Assembly (NCBI GenBank): GCA_039621445.1
Contig: CP154955.1
Location: forward strand, 62,041,668-62,105,667
Direction: 5' to 3'
Source of the DNA: Euglena gracilis
Lineage: Eukaryota; Euglenida; Euglenophyceae; Euglenales
Length of the DNA stretch: 64,000 nt
Below, piece by piece: positions 38,401 to 48,622 of this stretch. Under the pieces are notes generated by a model. That model searched no databases and was not told where the DNA came from. It was given only the letters and a program-made list of their open reading frames with translations. How positions within the stretch are numbered: position 1 is the stretch's first letter; every line of letters starts with the position of its first letter. The position numbers and the translations under genes are program-made.

Positions 38401-40450
38401 CTGATTGTTTAAATTCCTGCCCCCCCCCCAAGGTTTTCGGTTCGGTACAACCGTAAACCTGGTGGAGGTAAAATTGGACCGGCCACATCCCGAATCTGTG
38501 GTTTTGGCTACCATTGCTGCCCCCGCCCCCCCGACCTGCCATCAGCCGACCCAGGTTCGGGGAGGAAAAGAGACCAAAAGAGCTGCCCCCCCCCAGCCCA
38601 GAAATTGGCCTCCTACCGGCCTGATTTCTGCTGGGAGAGATAAAAATGCTGCACCCCCCCAGCCCAGAAATTGGCTTCCTTCCGGCCATATTTCCGTTGG
38701 GAGAGAATGAAAATGCTGCCCCCCCTCCCCCAGCCCAGGGCTTTCGGTTCTGCAAAACCAAAAACCTGGTGGAGGTCCATAATAAACTGCCCAGGCTGTA
38801 ACCACTTAAAATTATCCGGTGCTACTGAACGCCTGAACCTGGAGGTCAGCAACCCGGGTCACAGAGTGGACATAACAACCCAAACGACTCCAAATCTGCT
38901 GGGTGAACCGTAAAAAGAATCCATTAAAACATCCTCACCTGGCCCATCTGAACATGCCAGATGACTGTAAATGACATCGGCCATTGGCTCCATGACGACC
39001 CGGGTCAGTCATCTGGAAACTCAACTGGCTGGGCCGAAAAAAAGCTGTATTTTCTGCTGCTCAGCCTGACCCCCCCCCCCCTCGACCTGTCATCGGCCAG
39101 CTCAGGTCAGGGGGGAAAATCTGTCCAGCCGGATCCCCGACCTGCCTTGGGCTCGGCCATCGGTCAGCCCAGGTTAGGAGAAAAAAGTATAAAAAAGTCT
39201 GCCCAGCCTGACCCCCCCCCGACCTGTCATCGGCTCAGGTCAGGGGGAAAAGAACATGGGAAATTCTGCCCAAGCCTCCCCCCCCGCCGACCTGCCTTTG
39301 GCCCTCGGCCAGCCCAGGTCAGGGGGGAAAGGAGTTTTATAAAAGTCTGCCCAATCAGACCCCCCCGGACCTGCAATCAGCCTGCTCAGGTCAGGGAGAA
39401 AAGAGTATAAAAAAGTCCCAGCCTGACCCCCCCCCGACCTGCCTTCGGCCTGGCCAACCCAGGTTGGGGGGAAAGATTTTTAACATGAAAGGTCTGACCG
39501 GCTGCCCCCCCGCAGCCCAGAATTCGACCTACTTCCAGCCGCATCTCTGCTGGGGAGGGATTGACATTCCTCCCCCCCCGACCTGACCACCAGCCCAGGT
39601 TTCAAGAGGAGGGGGGAAAAATAACCATTATTCCTGTCCCCCAAAAAGCCAGATTATCGGTCCACAGCCGTAAATCTGTGGTGGGGGAATTTAATGTTGT
39701 CCCCCCCCCCGAATTCGGCCAGCCAGTCAAACTTCAGGGTTTGGAAAATATAATTGGTCTGTCACCCCTGGATTCGGCACGAAACAGCCTGAATTAAATG
39801 TTTGATACATCCCCCCCCCCAGGTGTTGGCCGACAGCCTGAACCTGGTGGGGAAAGAAACTAAAAGTCTCCGACATAAAAAATGGGCACTCCTTCTGGCA
39901 CTGGGGTCGCGGTTCAGCCCAGCCAGGGCTGGGTCCACAACCGCAGAAAGCTGTGGAGCTGGCTGCAAAACCTGGACCAGCCACATACCCTGGCTGTCCG
40001 TTGCTTCCAACGGTCGCTGGTCCCATGACCATGTGAACCTTGGACAGCCTTGATAAAATAACCCTCGGCAGCATATAATTCTCCGAAATTCCTGAGTGTA
40101 TTCCCAAAAAGCACAGCCAACTTTGGTTGAGGGAAAATAAAATATCCCTTCATCAGCCCCCCCCCCAGCACGGTTCTGCTAAATCGTGCTCAGGATGAGG
40201 GCCGGGGTTCGCAAACAAAAATAATCTGATTCCCCCCCAGTTCTGGCTCGCACACCTCCAGAAACGGGAGTTCAGGGGAAGAAATACCCCATGGCAGCCC
40301 CCCCCCCCGTTCTGGCCCGAACACATCCAGAAATGGGGGTCCAGGGGAGGAAATACCCCAGGGCTGCCCCCCCCGTTCCGCGACCGCTTCCAGAAATGGG
40401 GGATCCGGGAGGGATTGCCCCAAGGCTGGCTCCCCCCTCCCTGCCCGAGG
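38401..40450 (+). repeat. Hairpin array with C-run and G-run flanks
   Basis: A dozen or more units each read C-run, left arm, loop, right arm, G-run. Examples are GACCTG..CAGGTC (39074, 39210, 39289, 39366), CCCAGCCCAGAAAT..ATTTCTGCTGGG (38594), AGGTTTTCGGTT..AACCGTAAACCT (38431) and CCCGTTCTGG..CCAGAAATGGGGG (40305). Arms differ between units, yet each is self-complementary. A gag fragment at 38821 interrupts the array. Confidence 0.75.
38821..39035 (+). pseudogene. Fragment of element 1-type gag
   Basis: The DNA aligns with 46951-47161 of element 1 over about 210 bp: TGAACCTGGAGGTC, GGGTCACAG, CCCAAACGACTC, CTGCTGGGTGAAC, GCCATTGGCTC. It contains stops and indels, so it is a dead gag coiled-coil fragment of a related copy. 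Confidence 0.85.
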
Positions 40451-40615
40451 CTGAACTCTTCAGGGCCAGGGGATTATAAAAACATTCTGAAAACCCAATC
40501 TGGGAGTGGATTGTTGCCATTACCACGCCTCAGAAAAAGGTTTTGGATCGGTCATCCCACTGGCAAGCTCCTGAGATTCCTTGGTCCGCCATTCGATACG
40601 GGCAGCACTGCAAAT

Positions 40616-41204
40616 TCAATATAATTCACCACCGTTTGGGTCCCAAAGATCTTGCAAATCTTTGAAATTCTGTCCACTGGACTTCGGGTCCGGCAATTCC
40701 ATGCCGTGACTAGCCCCATTTGTAATTTGAACCTGCACAAACAAACAGCGTTTTCCACCCCATCTCATGCAACCATTCTGCAAAATGGTCACATTTAGGG
40801 CTTGGAGAAGGCAGCCTAGCCCCCATTTGCTTTTCAGGGCGAGTTTCTGAACAATCCACAGGTCTAAACCCTGTGGACGTCCAAAAGCTCCCCTCAAAAC
40901 CTCCCTTGTGCTTTCCGGGGTGAGTTTCTGAACAATCCACAGGTCTAAACCCTGTGGACGTCCAAAACCTCGCCTCAAAACCTCCCTTCAGGACTCCCAG
41001 CTAGACTGGAGCCCTTCAGGGGGTGTTTGTGAGGGAAAAAGCTAGTCTAGAGGCCTTGAACCTCTAGACCCTGTGGCCTCTCTGTCCAACCCACTGATCA
41101 TCCACAATCTCCTTTTGGCAAAATCCCAACCCTCATGGCTAGGGTCTATGGCTGAACCATATACCCTGAGTCCATTTCTGTATGTTTGTGTGCTGGACTC
41201 TCTT
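40616..41204. other. Spacer with an 81-bp tandem duplication
   Basis: GAGTTTCTGAACAATCCACA starts at 40841 and again at 40922; each copy continues GGTCTAAACCCTGTGG. In the minus strand the duplication is open and encodes FGRPQGLDLWIVQKL twice. No family recognised. Confidence 0.6.
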
Positions 41205-41603
41205 CTAATGGGGGGGGGATTTGGTCCGCGCGTCCACAGGCTCCTTTCTTACTAAGCTGGGATCTCTTAATTTGGAAAAATCTGGGGGATGGCACCTGGA
41301 AAACTGCAATTCCACAGCCAGCCCCCCCATATCATTGGATGCGCCTTCCAGAGCGCTATCCAATGATACCCATTTTAAGGCGTCACTCAGCCGTTTCCCA
41401 ACTTTCACTTCTGGAGCCTCTTCTAGGCTGGAGCGTGGCTGTCCAAACAGCCAACACCCCCTCCCTTGCGACCCTAGTCGGACACGCTCAAATCCCGCAT
41501 CGGCATACCCCTCTCCCCACTTCACCTCGACCCAGGTGAAGAAGATTGGGTGGACCTTGTCAAAAAATAAAACGTTGCCCCTCCTAGCAGTCCTGGGGTA
41601 CAC
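41205..41603 (-). CDS. Hypothetical frame downstream of the zinc-knuckle frame
   Basis: A 132-codon open frame in the same frame as the zinc-knuckle frame upstream, separated from it by a TGA at 41640. It could be the C-terminal part of the same product. A hairpin (TATCATTGGAT / ATCCAATGATA, 41330-41368) lies inside. No family recognised. Confidence 0.35.
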   Translation of the reverse strand: MYPRTARRGNVLFFDKVHPIFFTWVEVKWGEGYADAGFERVRLGSQGRGCWLFGQPRSSLEEAPEVKVGKRLSDALKWVSLDSALEGASNDMGGLAVELQFSRCHPPDFSKLRDPSLVRKEPVDARTKSPPH

Positions 41604-41639
41604 TATCCCACAAAGTGGGATATATCTCCGGTTTTTGGG

Positions 41640-42085
41640 TCAGTAATATCCCCACTCCTCGCAGACCCACTGCCCCGGGCACCACGTCCACGTCGGTCTC
41701 CCCTTGCCCTTGCCGTACCCCTTGCCCATGCCGCGTCCAGTCCCCTTGCCCTTGCCCTTGCCCTTGCCACCCTTACCCTTGCCTTGTGCAAGCGGCTGCG
41801 GCGTTGGGGGTTTATGTGGGTTGTCCCCCGTCCCATTCTCCGTCTTCATCTTCTTCGTTTGCGTCTGCGCGTCGCGCTTCCCCTCCTCCCTGAGGGGACA
41901 ACGCTTCTTCTTGTGGTCTGTGGCGCCGCACTTGTAGCACCCCCGGTCTTCCACCGGGGGACTGCTTGCTGCCGCCTCCGCCTTTTGCTCCTCCTTCTGT
42001 TCTTCACTTGGTACATAAGGAGGGAAGGCTGTCTTGGGTGTGCCCTCAATTCTGGTAATGGAGGACGGTTTGACGGTGACAGGCC
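41640..42085 (-). CDS. Zinc-knuckle, K/G-rich nucleocapsid-like protein
   Basis: The frame is open from about 42085. CYKCGATDHKKKRC is a canonical CX2CX4HX4C nucleocapsid knuckle. It is followed by a charged linker and (GKGKG)n sequence like the gag tails of elements 1 and 2. An acceptor-like TTTTTCATTCCAG lies about 30 bases upstream. It ends at a TGA after GYY. It may belong to a separate gag-like gene or to a third frame at the 3' side of element 2. Confidence 0.6.
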
Positions 42086-42240
42086 CTTGTCCTTGTCACC
42101 GTTGGGAGACATACCAACCTGGAATGAAAAATAAACAACCCACACCCGGTTTCCTCGAGTCTGTCATTTAATACTCCTCAGGGAAACCGTTTATCAGTGG
42201 TCTCTCTCCTCGTTCCAAACGAGGAGATACATATCCTCTC

Positions 42241-42920
42241 TCAAACTTCTCCACGTTTGTTCTCGTACACACACCCCCCGAACTCCAACGAGTTCAATAT
42301 GTGCTGGGTACATATAAGCTTTCTCCAGCCAATATCCCCGCACATATCTCCAATGGTACTGCCACCTATCCCTTTCCTTTCCTCCCTTGGCACCCAATCC
42401 GGGATAGTTGGAGGAAAAAGGATTGGCACCCAGCCATCAGGATCCACACGATGGGGCCATTCTTCCGCTCTCCATGGTTCATATGGCACCTCAAACACTC
42501 TCACGTGTGGATCCTCCGCCTCTTGGATTTCAGGCACCACGTACTGGTGTGTGAAATCCATTATCCTATGCAGTAACATATTTGTGGGAGCGCATTGACC
42601 CCTAGAGTTTGAGGCCATGAGGCTGGAACCCCGGACCCCTCCCCCGCGGTCGATACCCCCCCTGGGTTGGTCCCTGGTGTATGGGTCAGGTGTATGCCAC
42701 CACGGACATCTATCCTCCCCATACATTGGGGCTGCCTGGCAATTTTCTTCTAGAAAAGGTGCTTCGGCATCCCCCGGGGAAAGTGAGAGGTCATCTCCCC
42801 TTCCGGGGTCCGACTCGCTCTCACTTCCCTGATCAGTCTCCCCTCCCCCCAGCCATGGCCAGAACTGTTCCTCGGCCATGGGCTCGGGGTCCACCATGGT
42901 GGCGTCGTTTTCCGGGTTCA
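42241..42920 (-). CDS. Hypothetical acidic protein after pol of element 2 (ORF3 candidate)
   Basis: The frame opens at 43023, but the likely start is the ATG at 42920-42918, because it directly follows CTTCCCTTGTCCCAG, a good splice-acceptor context on the minus strand. The product is about 226 residues: acidic and Gly/Pro-rich at first (MNPENDATMVDPEP), Trp-rich later (VDPDGWVPILFPPTIPDWVP). The position just past the chromodomain is where extra genes of gypsy-type elements sit, but no envelope features (signal peptide, membrane segment) are seen. No family recognised. Confidence 0.45.
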
Positions 42921-43066
42921 TCTGGGACAAGGGAAGGCACAACATGACAACACAACAAGGGAACGAGGGTCCAAGAAAACTTTTGGGAGTCCACCACCTA
43001 GGGGAAATCCAACCCCTCCCCACAACTCACTCTGTGGTCGGAGTGGGGGAGAGATGTTTGGTCAAA

Positions 43067-43653
43067 TCCAAACCCAGCCGTTTCTCCTGGCAATACTTTA
43101 CTAAGTCAGCATTTTACCGGGAGAAAAAGTTCCCTGTGGGCTCCCACGTCACCTTATCTGACCCTTTCCATTTTGTTTTGAATTCCCAGGTGCCCTGGGA
43201 CGTCCTGCGGTGGCTTAATATTTCTTCTGTGATCCACTCGTCCGGCTCCGCGTCCGGATCCTGGACCGTTCGCTTGTGATAATACAAGGGAAGGGGGTTA
43301 CCTCCGAAAGTGTCATCCACGTAAACTTTTAATGATCGTCGTGGAGCCTTCAGCCGGTGCCCCGGCTTTATCTCCACCACATATGAGCTATCCCCCTCCC
43401 TTGCGACCACCACTCCCGGGCCTAGCCACTTGGAATCTAGCTTGTCACCTGCATTGGGGGGTCGCAGGTACCACACCTTTGCCACAACCTGCAGGTCACT
43501 CAAAGCATTCCTGCCCACATTGACTTGGGAGGATTGCTGAATGTGCAAATTATTGAGCCGTTTTGCCACCACTTGATCAATTTCCTTCATCCTCTTGAAG
43601 AATGCATTTGCCTCCTCACACTCAAAAGGAGGCTCCCTGGGAATCCCTCCCAA
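43067..43653 (-). pseudogene. Element 2 integrase C-terminus and chromodomain
   Basis: VWYLRPPN..KLDSKWLGPG is the GPY/F-type module after the integrase core. EWITEEILSHRR..WEFKTKWKG and VTWEPTGNFF form a chromodomain, which in chromoviruses tethers the integration complex to modified chromatin. A TAA replaces one codon after NFFSR, and homology to element 1 resumes with LVKYCQEKRL to about 43067. The frame is shifted relative to the integrase core near 43695. Confidence 0.85.
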
Positions 43654-44426
43654 AGGTCTTTCCCTACCAAACAGAATTTGGTAAGGAGACAGGCCCCCCT
43701 CCCCCGGGTGTCATGCAGCCTATCAAGAACCTGTGGGAGAGCTTCCACCCATGAAAGCCGCTCATCGATCTGAATCTTGCGTATTCTCTCGATGAGTTGC
43801 TGGCCCGCTCTCTCAGCCCTTCCATTGGTGTTTTGAAAATACGCCTGAGAGGAAGCGTGCCTTATACCCAGAAAAGCACACATTGATTGCCACCAACCGC
43901 TGATAAACTGCGCCCCCTGGTCCGTCGTTACTACACTCGGGACTCCAAAAGGTCGCCATTCGTGAGCAACAATCATTTTTGCCACCCTGCCCCCTGTAAG
44001 GCCCTGTTTCTTACATGGGACAGCCACAACCCACCCACTATGCCTGTCTACGCATAAGATAATGGCATTATGGAGGGTCCCTTCATGCTGAACAGGTGGC
44101 ATGTCAAAAATGTCCAAGGCAACTGAAATCATCGCCTGGGGTGGGATGGGAGTGGGTTCCAAAGGGCCTTCCAAGAATCTGGGTCTTTGGCAGGCCTGGC
44201 AGGTCTCACACTCACCCATCACCACTTTAGCGAACTTTTTTACTGATGCCTCGTCCGCCCACTTGTACCGTACGGACATGGCATCCCACAGCCGTGGGAA
44301 TCCGGCATGCCCCAGGTATGCATGGAAATCCCTGACCACTCCGTTTTGGAGGCTCCATGGAACACACAGGAGACCATCCACATACATGAAACCATTCTCC
44401 ACCCTCACACCCTTGGGCCATGACAT
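43587..44426 (-). pseudogene. Element 2 integrase core
   Basis: The N-terminal zinc-binding H-x-H..CETCQAC (HLGHAGFPRLW type) is followed by the catalytic triad: D in ALDIFD (44112-44114), D in TTDQGAQF (43920-43922), E in NGRAERAGQQ (43812-43814). The second D and the E are 35 residues apart, the classical DD35E spacing. The frame is lost near 43695, after LDRLHDT. Confidence 0.88.
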
Positions 44427-44871
44427 CCCTGGTGTTTGGGTTCGAGCAAAAATGGGACCAAAACTCGGACATTTCCCGTATTACAAACCCCAATTCACCT
44501 CCCAGAGTTTGCCGAAATCCACCTGTGTGGGTTTAGGAATTGGTGTCGTAGAGAGCGTGTGGGAAGAGGTTGCAGGGTTTGCAAGCTCCTCGGCGCCCGT
44601 ACTGGAGGAATCCACTACAGGTCCAGCAATGTCGTTCACCTCCTCCTCGGTAGACCAATGAGCATTCCCATATTGGTCTACATATTGGGGCTGAATTTCT
44701 TCGGATCCTTGTGTTGCAGAGGTTGGCAGGGGTTCTGTTCCTCCTACATCCCCCACAAACGAGGCATCCTCTTGTGTACTTTCCAATCCTATGTCCTGGG
44801 TCCCCGTCTCCTTACCACTCCGAGTGGTAACACCTCGAATCCAGGCATTTTGCTGTGTGGGTGGTCCTCGG
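44427..44871 (-). pseudogene. Element 2 linker between RNase H and integrase
   Basis: It continues the RNase H frame from the other side of element 1: after removing the insert and one AGCC copy, the frame reads MWVRLRGPPTQQ without shift. The sequence is S/T/E-rich and low in conservation. One TAA (44481-44483) lies just before YGKCPSFGP, which aligns with the start of the element 1 integrase. Confidence 0.75.
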
Positions 44872-44875
44872 AGCC
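44872..44875 (+). repeat. Target-site duplication of element 1 (AGCC), left
   Basis: AGCC directly before the left LTR is repeated directly after the right LTR at 57264-57267. Confidence 0.8.
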
Positions 44876-45351
44876 TGTGAGTCAGGGGTGCTGAGTGCCC
44901 AAAACAACTTAACCTAACTGCCCAGCCTGATGACTCTGCAGCTAGGATTAGGCAAATCTTATTAGGAATTATCAATTCGCTGACCCCATTTGTCTGCACA
45001 GGGCTCTGTCTTGTTTTTGTCTGTTTCAAGTTCAAGAATTGAATATTATCTTGGTGGCATCAATTATCATTTTTACCTGGACTTAACGTACTTTTGGTTT
45101 TGGATCGGTGTGGTGGATTTGCTGAATTGCTTGTGTTGTGCTGTTGGACTTGTGGATTTTTTTTTCAAAGGAAAGCCAACCAACCCACCTGTTTTCACCC
45201 AAAAAACCCACAAAAAAAAAGAACATGCAATTTTTGAAACAAGCCGCGAGGGGAAAATTGAAATCACCCTGGGCAGGGTAAAAGATCCTACGCAACGGGG
45301 TGCCGGCCCCGAGGGACTGGAAACTCCAGGGCGGGCACCACGGTTACAACA
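44876..45351 (+). repeat. Element 1 left LTR
   Basis: Starts TGTGAGTCAGGGGTGCTGAG and ends CACGGTTACAACA. It is close to identical to 56791-57263. By analogy with other LTRs it carries the promoter and the polyadenylation region. Confidence 0.95.
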
Positions 45352-45369
45352 TGGTAGCAGAGGTAGACT
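45352..45369 (+). other. Element 1 primer-binding site
   Basis: TGGTAGCAGAGGTAGACT starts directly after the LTR. TGG plus about ten bases complementary to a tRNA 3' end is the usual form. The T-G-G-T-A start resembles initiator-methionine sites, but the host tRNA was not available to check. Confidence 0.65.
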
Positions 45370-45451
45370 GCCCAATTTTGATTCCCCTCCAACATGCGGC
45401 TACGAACAACAAGCTGAAAAACGACCAGAAACTGAAAAAACTGACGCTGAC

Positions 45452-46192
45452 ATGCCAGCTGCCGAAACCGCCATCGCTGGGGTGGTGGAGCCGGCGGAGG
45501 GCAACTCAGCCATGTACCAAACTCTGCATGTGCCAGCTGCCTTAACCGCCATCGCCAGGGTGGTGGAGCAGGCGGATGGTTTCCCAGCCATGAACCAAAC
45601 ACTGGAAATGCCAGCTGCCTTAACCGCCATCGTTAGGGTGGTGGAGCCGGCAGATGGTTTTGCCGCCATGTGCCAATCACTGGACAGCAACAGGTGGACT
45701 GAAACTGAACAAAACGGCACAGACATTACAGTGCCACGGACATGCAATGACAGCCCACGCGTCATTGCCATGGTGCACATGGACATGGACGACACCGAAC
45801 AGACCGGTGCAGCACCAGATTACACAGAACTGGACGAAAACAACGAACCGTACTTTGACGAACAGGTGTTTGCACCACAAAACTGGTACCAACAGCCAGA
45901 AACGGACACTCAGAGCGCCCAAAACTGGCAAACTGCAACAGAACAGCAACCAGGAACCCAGAGTTTTGCACTGGTGGCGGTACGACAGAGCCCGGAACAA
46001 CCAGACCGCCTCCAGGGTGAAACTGAAACTTCGTACCAGGAACCTTCGTACAGCTCGTACAAGATTCCACAGCCGGAACCACAGAACCAGAACACTGACT
46101 GGGACTGGTGGTCGAACTTTGCGTACGAAACTGGACAGCTGACCCCGGAATTTCAACAGTTCAGACGCAAAGCTGAACAGACGAACCAATAA
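45452..46192 (+). CDS. Element 1 gag, N-terminal part with 26-residue triplicate
   Basis: It starts at the first ATG of this frame after the LTR. Residues 1-78 are three tandem copies of a 26-residue unit (PAALTAIxRVVExADGFxAM). The rest is E/Q/D/N-rich (DDTEQTGAAPDYTELDENN). It ends at TAA 46190; homology-like helical sequence continues in the same frame, so the stop probably breaks gag. Confidence 0.6.
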   Translation: MPAAETAIAGVVEPAEGNSAMYQTLHVPAALTAIARVVEQADGFPAMNQTLEMPAALTAIVRVVEPADGFAAMCQSLDSNRWTETEQNGTDITVPRTCNDSPRVIAMVHMDMDDTEQTGAAPDYTELDENNEPYFDEQVFAPQNWYQQPETDTQSAQNWQTATEQQPGTQSFALVAVRQSPEQPDRLQGETETSYQEPSYSSYKIPQPEPQNQNTDWDWWSNFAYETGQLTPEFQQFRRKAEQTNQ

Positions 46193-47556
46193 ACGGCAGA
46201 AACTCTGCAGCAGCTGCAACAAACAACGACGGAGTGGGTCAGCGAACTGCACGCCACAGTGAACAGACAGGGTGAAGCACTCATGACAGAAATAAACGGC
46301 AGACACGAAGAACTGACAACAGTCCTGGCAACAACACAGGCAAACATGGAACTGGTGACAGTGAACCAGAACAGACTGTACCAGGAACATTTCAACGGAA
46401 TGTCACAGCGATCACAGAAATCAGGGAAATGTCTGGCTCACTGGGTGAAAAACTCAGGGAATTTCACAGTTTTCTGCAGATGGCAGGTGGAAACGCACAG
46501 AACCAGGGTGAACATCTGGTTGGTTTACTACACCGACAGCGAGAAAACGAAAAAGCAACTGCAGAACTGCAACAGAGATTGGCTGTGGCAGAAGAACGGG
46601 TCGCAGGAATCACAGGCGGAGTCCAAACGGTGAACAGCAAAGTGGACGAAACTGTGGCAACGGTCTCCAGAAAGGTTGAAAACCTCAGAGGCGAAATCAG
46701 CAGTGTGGTGAAAAAAATTCAGAAGGACATGGGCAGCGGAATGGGAAATCTGGCAGGACGGGTTCAGCAGCAGGAAACAAAAACGGCAACAACTATCCAA
46801 AACTGTGATTACCTGCACAAAAATCTGGCCGAACTGCAGAAAATCCCAGACCAGCAGCAGCAGATTACACATCTGAACGAGGAAATCGGCAGACTGAAAC
46901 GACAGGTGGAAACTCTGACAACCAACGAAGAAAAACACAAACGGCGCACTGAACGTTTGAACCTGGAGGTCGGCGAGCTGGGTCACAGGGTGGACGAAAC
47001 AGCCCAAACGACTCAAAAACTGCTGGGTGAACTGCAAAAAGGGGCCATTAAAACGGGAACACAGGCCACATCTGAACATGCCAAATGGCTGGAAATGACA
47101 TCTGCCATTGGCTCAATGACAACCAGGGTCGGTCAACTGGAAGCAAAACTGACTGGTCTGACAACAAAAACTGCAGAACGGGAAACACATGACAACGGCA
47201 TTTGGCAGCATTTACATTCTCTGACCACGGAACTGCAAACACAGCCGAAACGGTGGACAGAACAGCTGGTGACCCTGGACAGAACAATCAGCACTGTGAC
47301 AAAAACGACTGAAAACCTGACTGAAAACCTGGAAAGGCAAAACGCCCAGCAAATCACAACCCCCAGCCATAGCCTGGCTGAAATCCCCAAACTTTTTGAA
47401 AATCTTTGCATTTCCTCTCGCCCAGCCTGCACAGGGGCCTTCGGGCCAGAGTCAGGGGCCAGCCCCCTGGCGGGCGGGTTTCCCTCGAGGAAGCAGGCTG
47501 AACAGCCAGGGGCAGCCACAACGGCCCAACGAACAGAACAGCCCCCCAGGGGGTAG
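46193..47556 (+). pseudogene. Element 1 gag, coiled-coil part
   Basis: The frame after the TAA (ETLQQLQQTTTEWVSEL) runs to about 46420, then shifts. The 46429-47556 frame is almost entirely heptad-like (AELQQRLAVAEERV, HLNEEIGRLKRQVETL, TTRVGQLEAKL). Similar helices are present in the element 2 gag N-terminus, and the fragment at 38821 is a relic of this region. Confidence 0.7.
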
Positions 47557-47559
47557 ACA

Positions 47560-47815
47560 GGGCCGCGGGCCAACGGGGATCGGGGACCCCACAACCCCAG
47601 AACCAGCCCCCACCAGCCCCTAGGGGCCAGCCCACAAGACAACACGGGACGGGGACCCTAGAACCCCAGGCCTGGCCAACGGGGATGGGGACCCCACAAC
47701 CCCTGGCCCAGCCACGGCCAGCCCTGAGATGCCAGCCCGCAGGAAACCAAGGGACGGGGACCCCAGAACCCCAGGCCTGTCAAACGGGGACGGGGACCCC
47801 ACAACCCCTGACAGG
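47560..47815 (+). repeat. Tandem repeat of about 105 bp in gag
   Basis: GACGGGGACCCYAGAACCCC and AACGGGGATSGGGACCCC alternate two to three times. This G/C-rich block links the coiled-coil and core frames, and a frameshift lies inside it. Confidence 0.7.
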
Positions 47816-48575
47816 TATGTTCAGCCAGAGCAGCCAGCAGTGGGGGGACGAAACACCACACCCAAAAATGGAAGGAGGAGCTGCAGCACTGGGGACCGTT
47901 AACTCGGCTTCCCTGGTGGGGCAGCTCATCCAGCAAGAACTAAAAACTGCCTTGACACCGTTAATTGCCCAACTGACTCGACAAACAGAACAACGGCCGA
48001 CTGCAGTCCCGACCAGCCCAGTGCTTACGACAAACCCGACAAGCCCAGCACCACAGCCAACCCAGCCGACTCAACAGCCAGTGATGACGCAACAAAACCC
48101 ACAGTCCCGGACTCGGAGCTTGTTCATGTGGGCAGACGAAACCGAAACTCAGAACACAGCCACAACAACCTGGGTGGGAACCCAGATGGGGTCTACCCAA
48201 ACTGCCATCCACCACATAGGAGAGGAAACAGTGGTGGCACCCGTGGCAACGGCCCCGGCAGCATCCTTTGGGCTGCTGCTGGGTCCAGTGGGCGCGGCAA
48301 TGACCAAAGACCTGGTAAGACCAACACTGCAGGGGAATTTCGCAGATTTTGCCGTGAAATTTCCGATGTACCTGCAGCGTGTGTCAGCCGGTCAGGGGTC
48401 CCTGCTCGATGACCTGAAACTGTCACTGCTGGAGGGCAGCCTGGACAGTGCCGGCAAACTGGAACTACAACGCAGACAGGAACGCGGTGAGACAAATAAA
48501 ATACCAGGAATTTTGGAACTGGATGTGCCAGAAAATACGGTGAAGACACGCAATCAGCCATCAAAGACGAGCTGA
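47685..48575 (+). pseudogene. Element 1 gag, start of core
   Basis: Repeat-derived PQPLAQPRPA sequence leads into SAxLVGQLIQQELKTALTPL and then LVRPTLQGNFADFAVKFPMY, which lines up with the element 2 gag core (SIRPPRFDDRSPDWQNFEADW). The frame is lost near 48540, before DTQSAIKDELKN. Confidence 0.6.
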
Positions 48576-48622
48576 AAAACCTGAGACCAAAAACGGAAGG
48601 AAAACTGACACTGGAAGCGTGA

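Noticed and set aside
36244-40450. CRISPR-like array
   Set aside because: Spacing is regular in places, but the repeats vary and form hairpins, there are no unique equal-length spacers and no cas genes, and the DNA is eukaryotic.
45073-45375. Small frames inside the LTRs
   Set aside because: They occur in both LTR copies on the antisense strand and reflect LTR sequence, with no domain or start signal.
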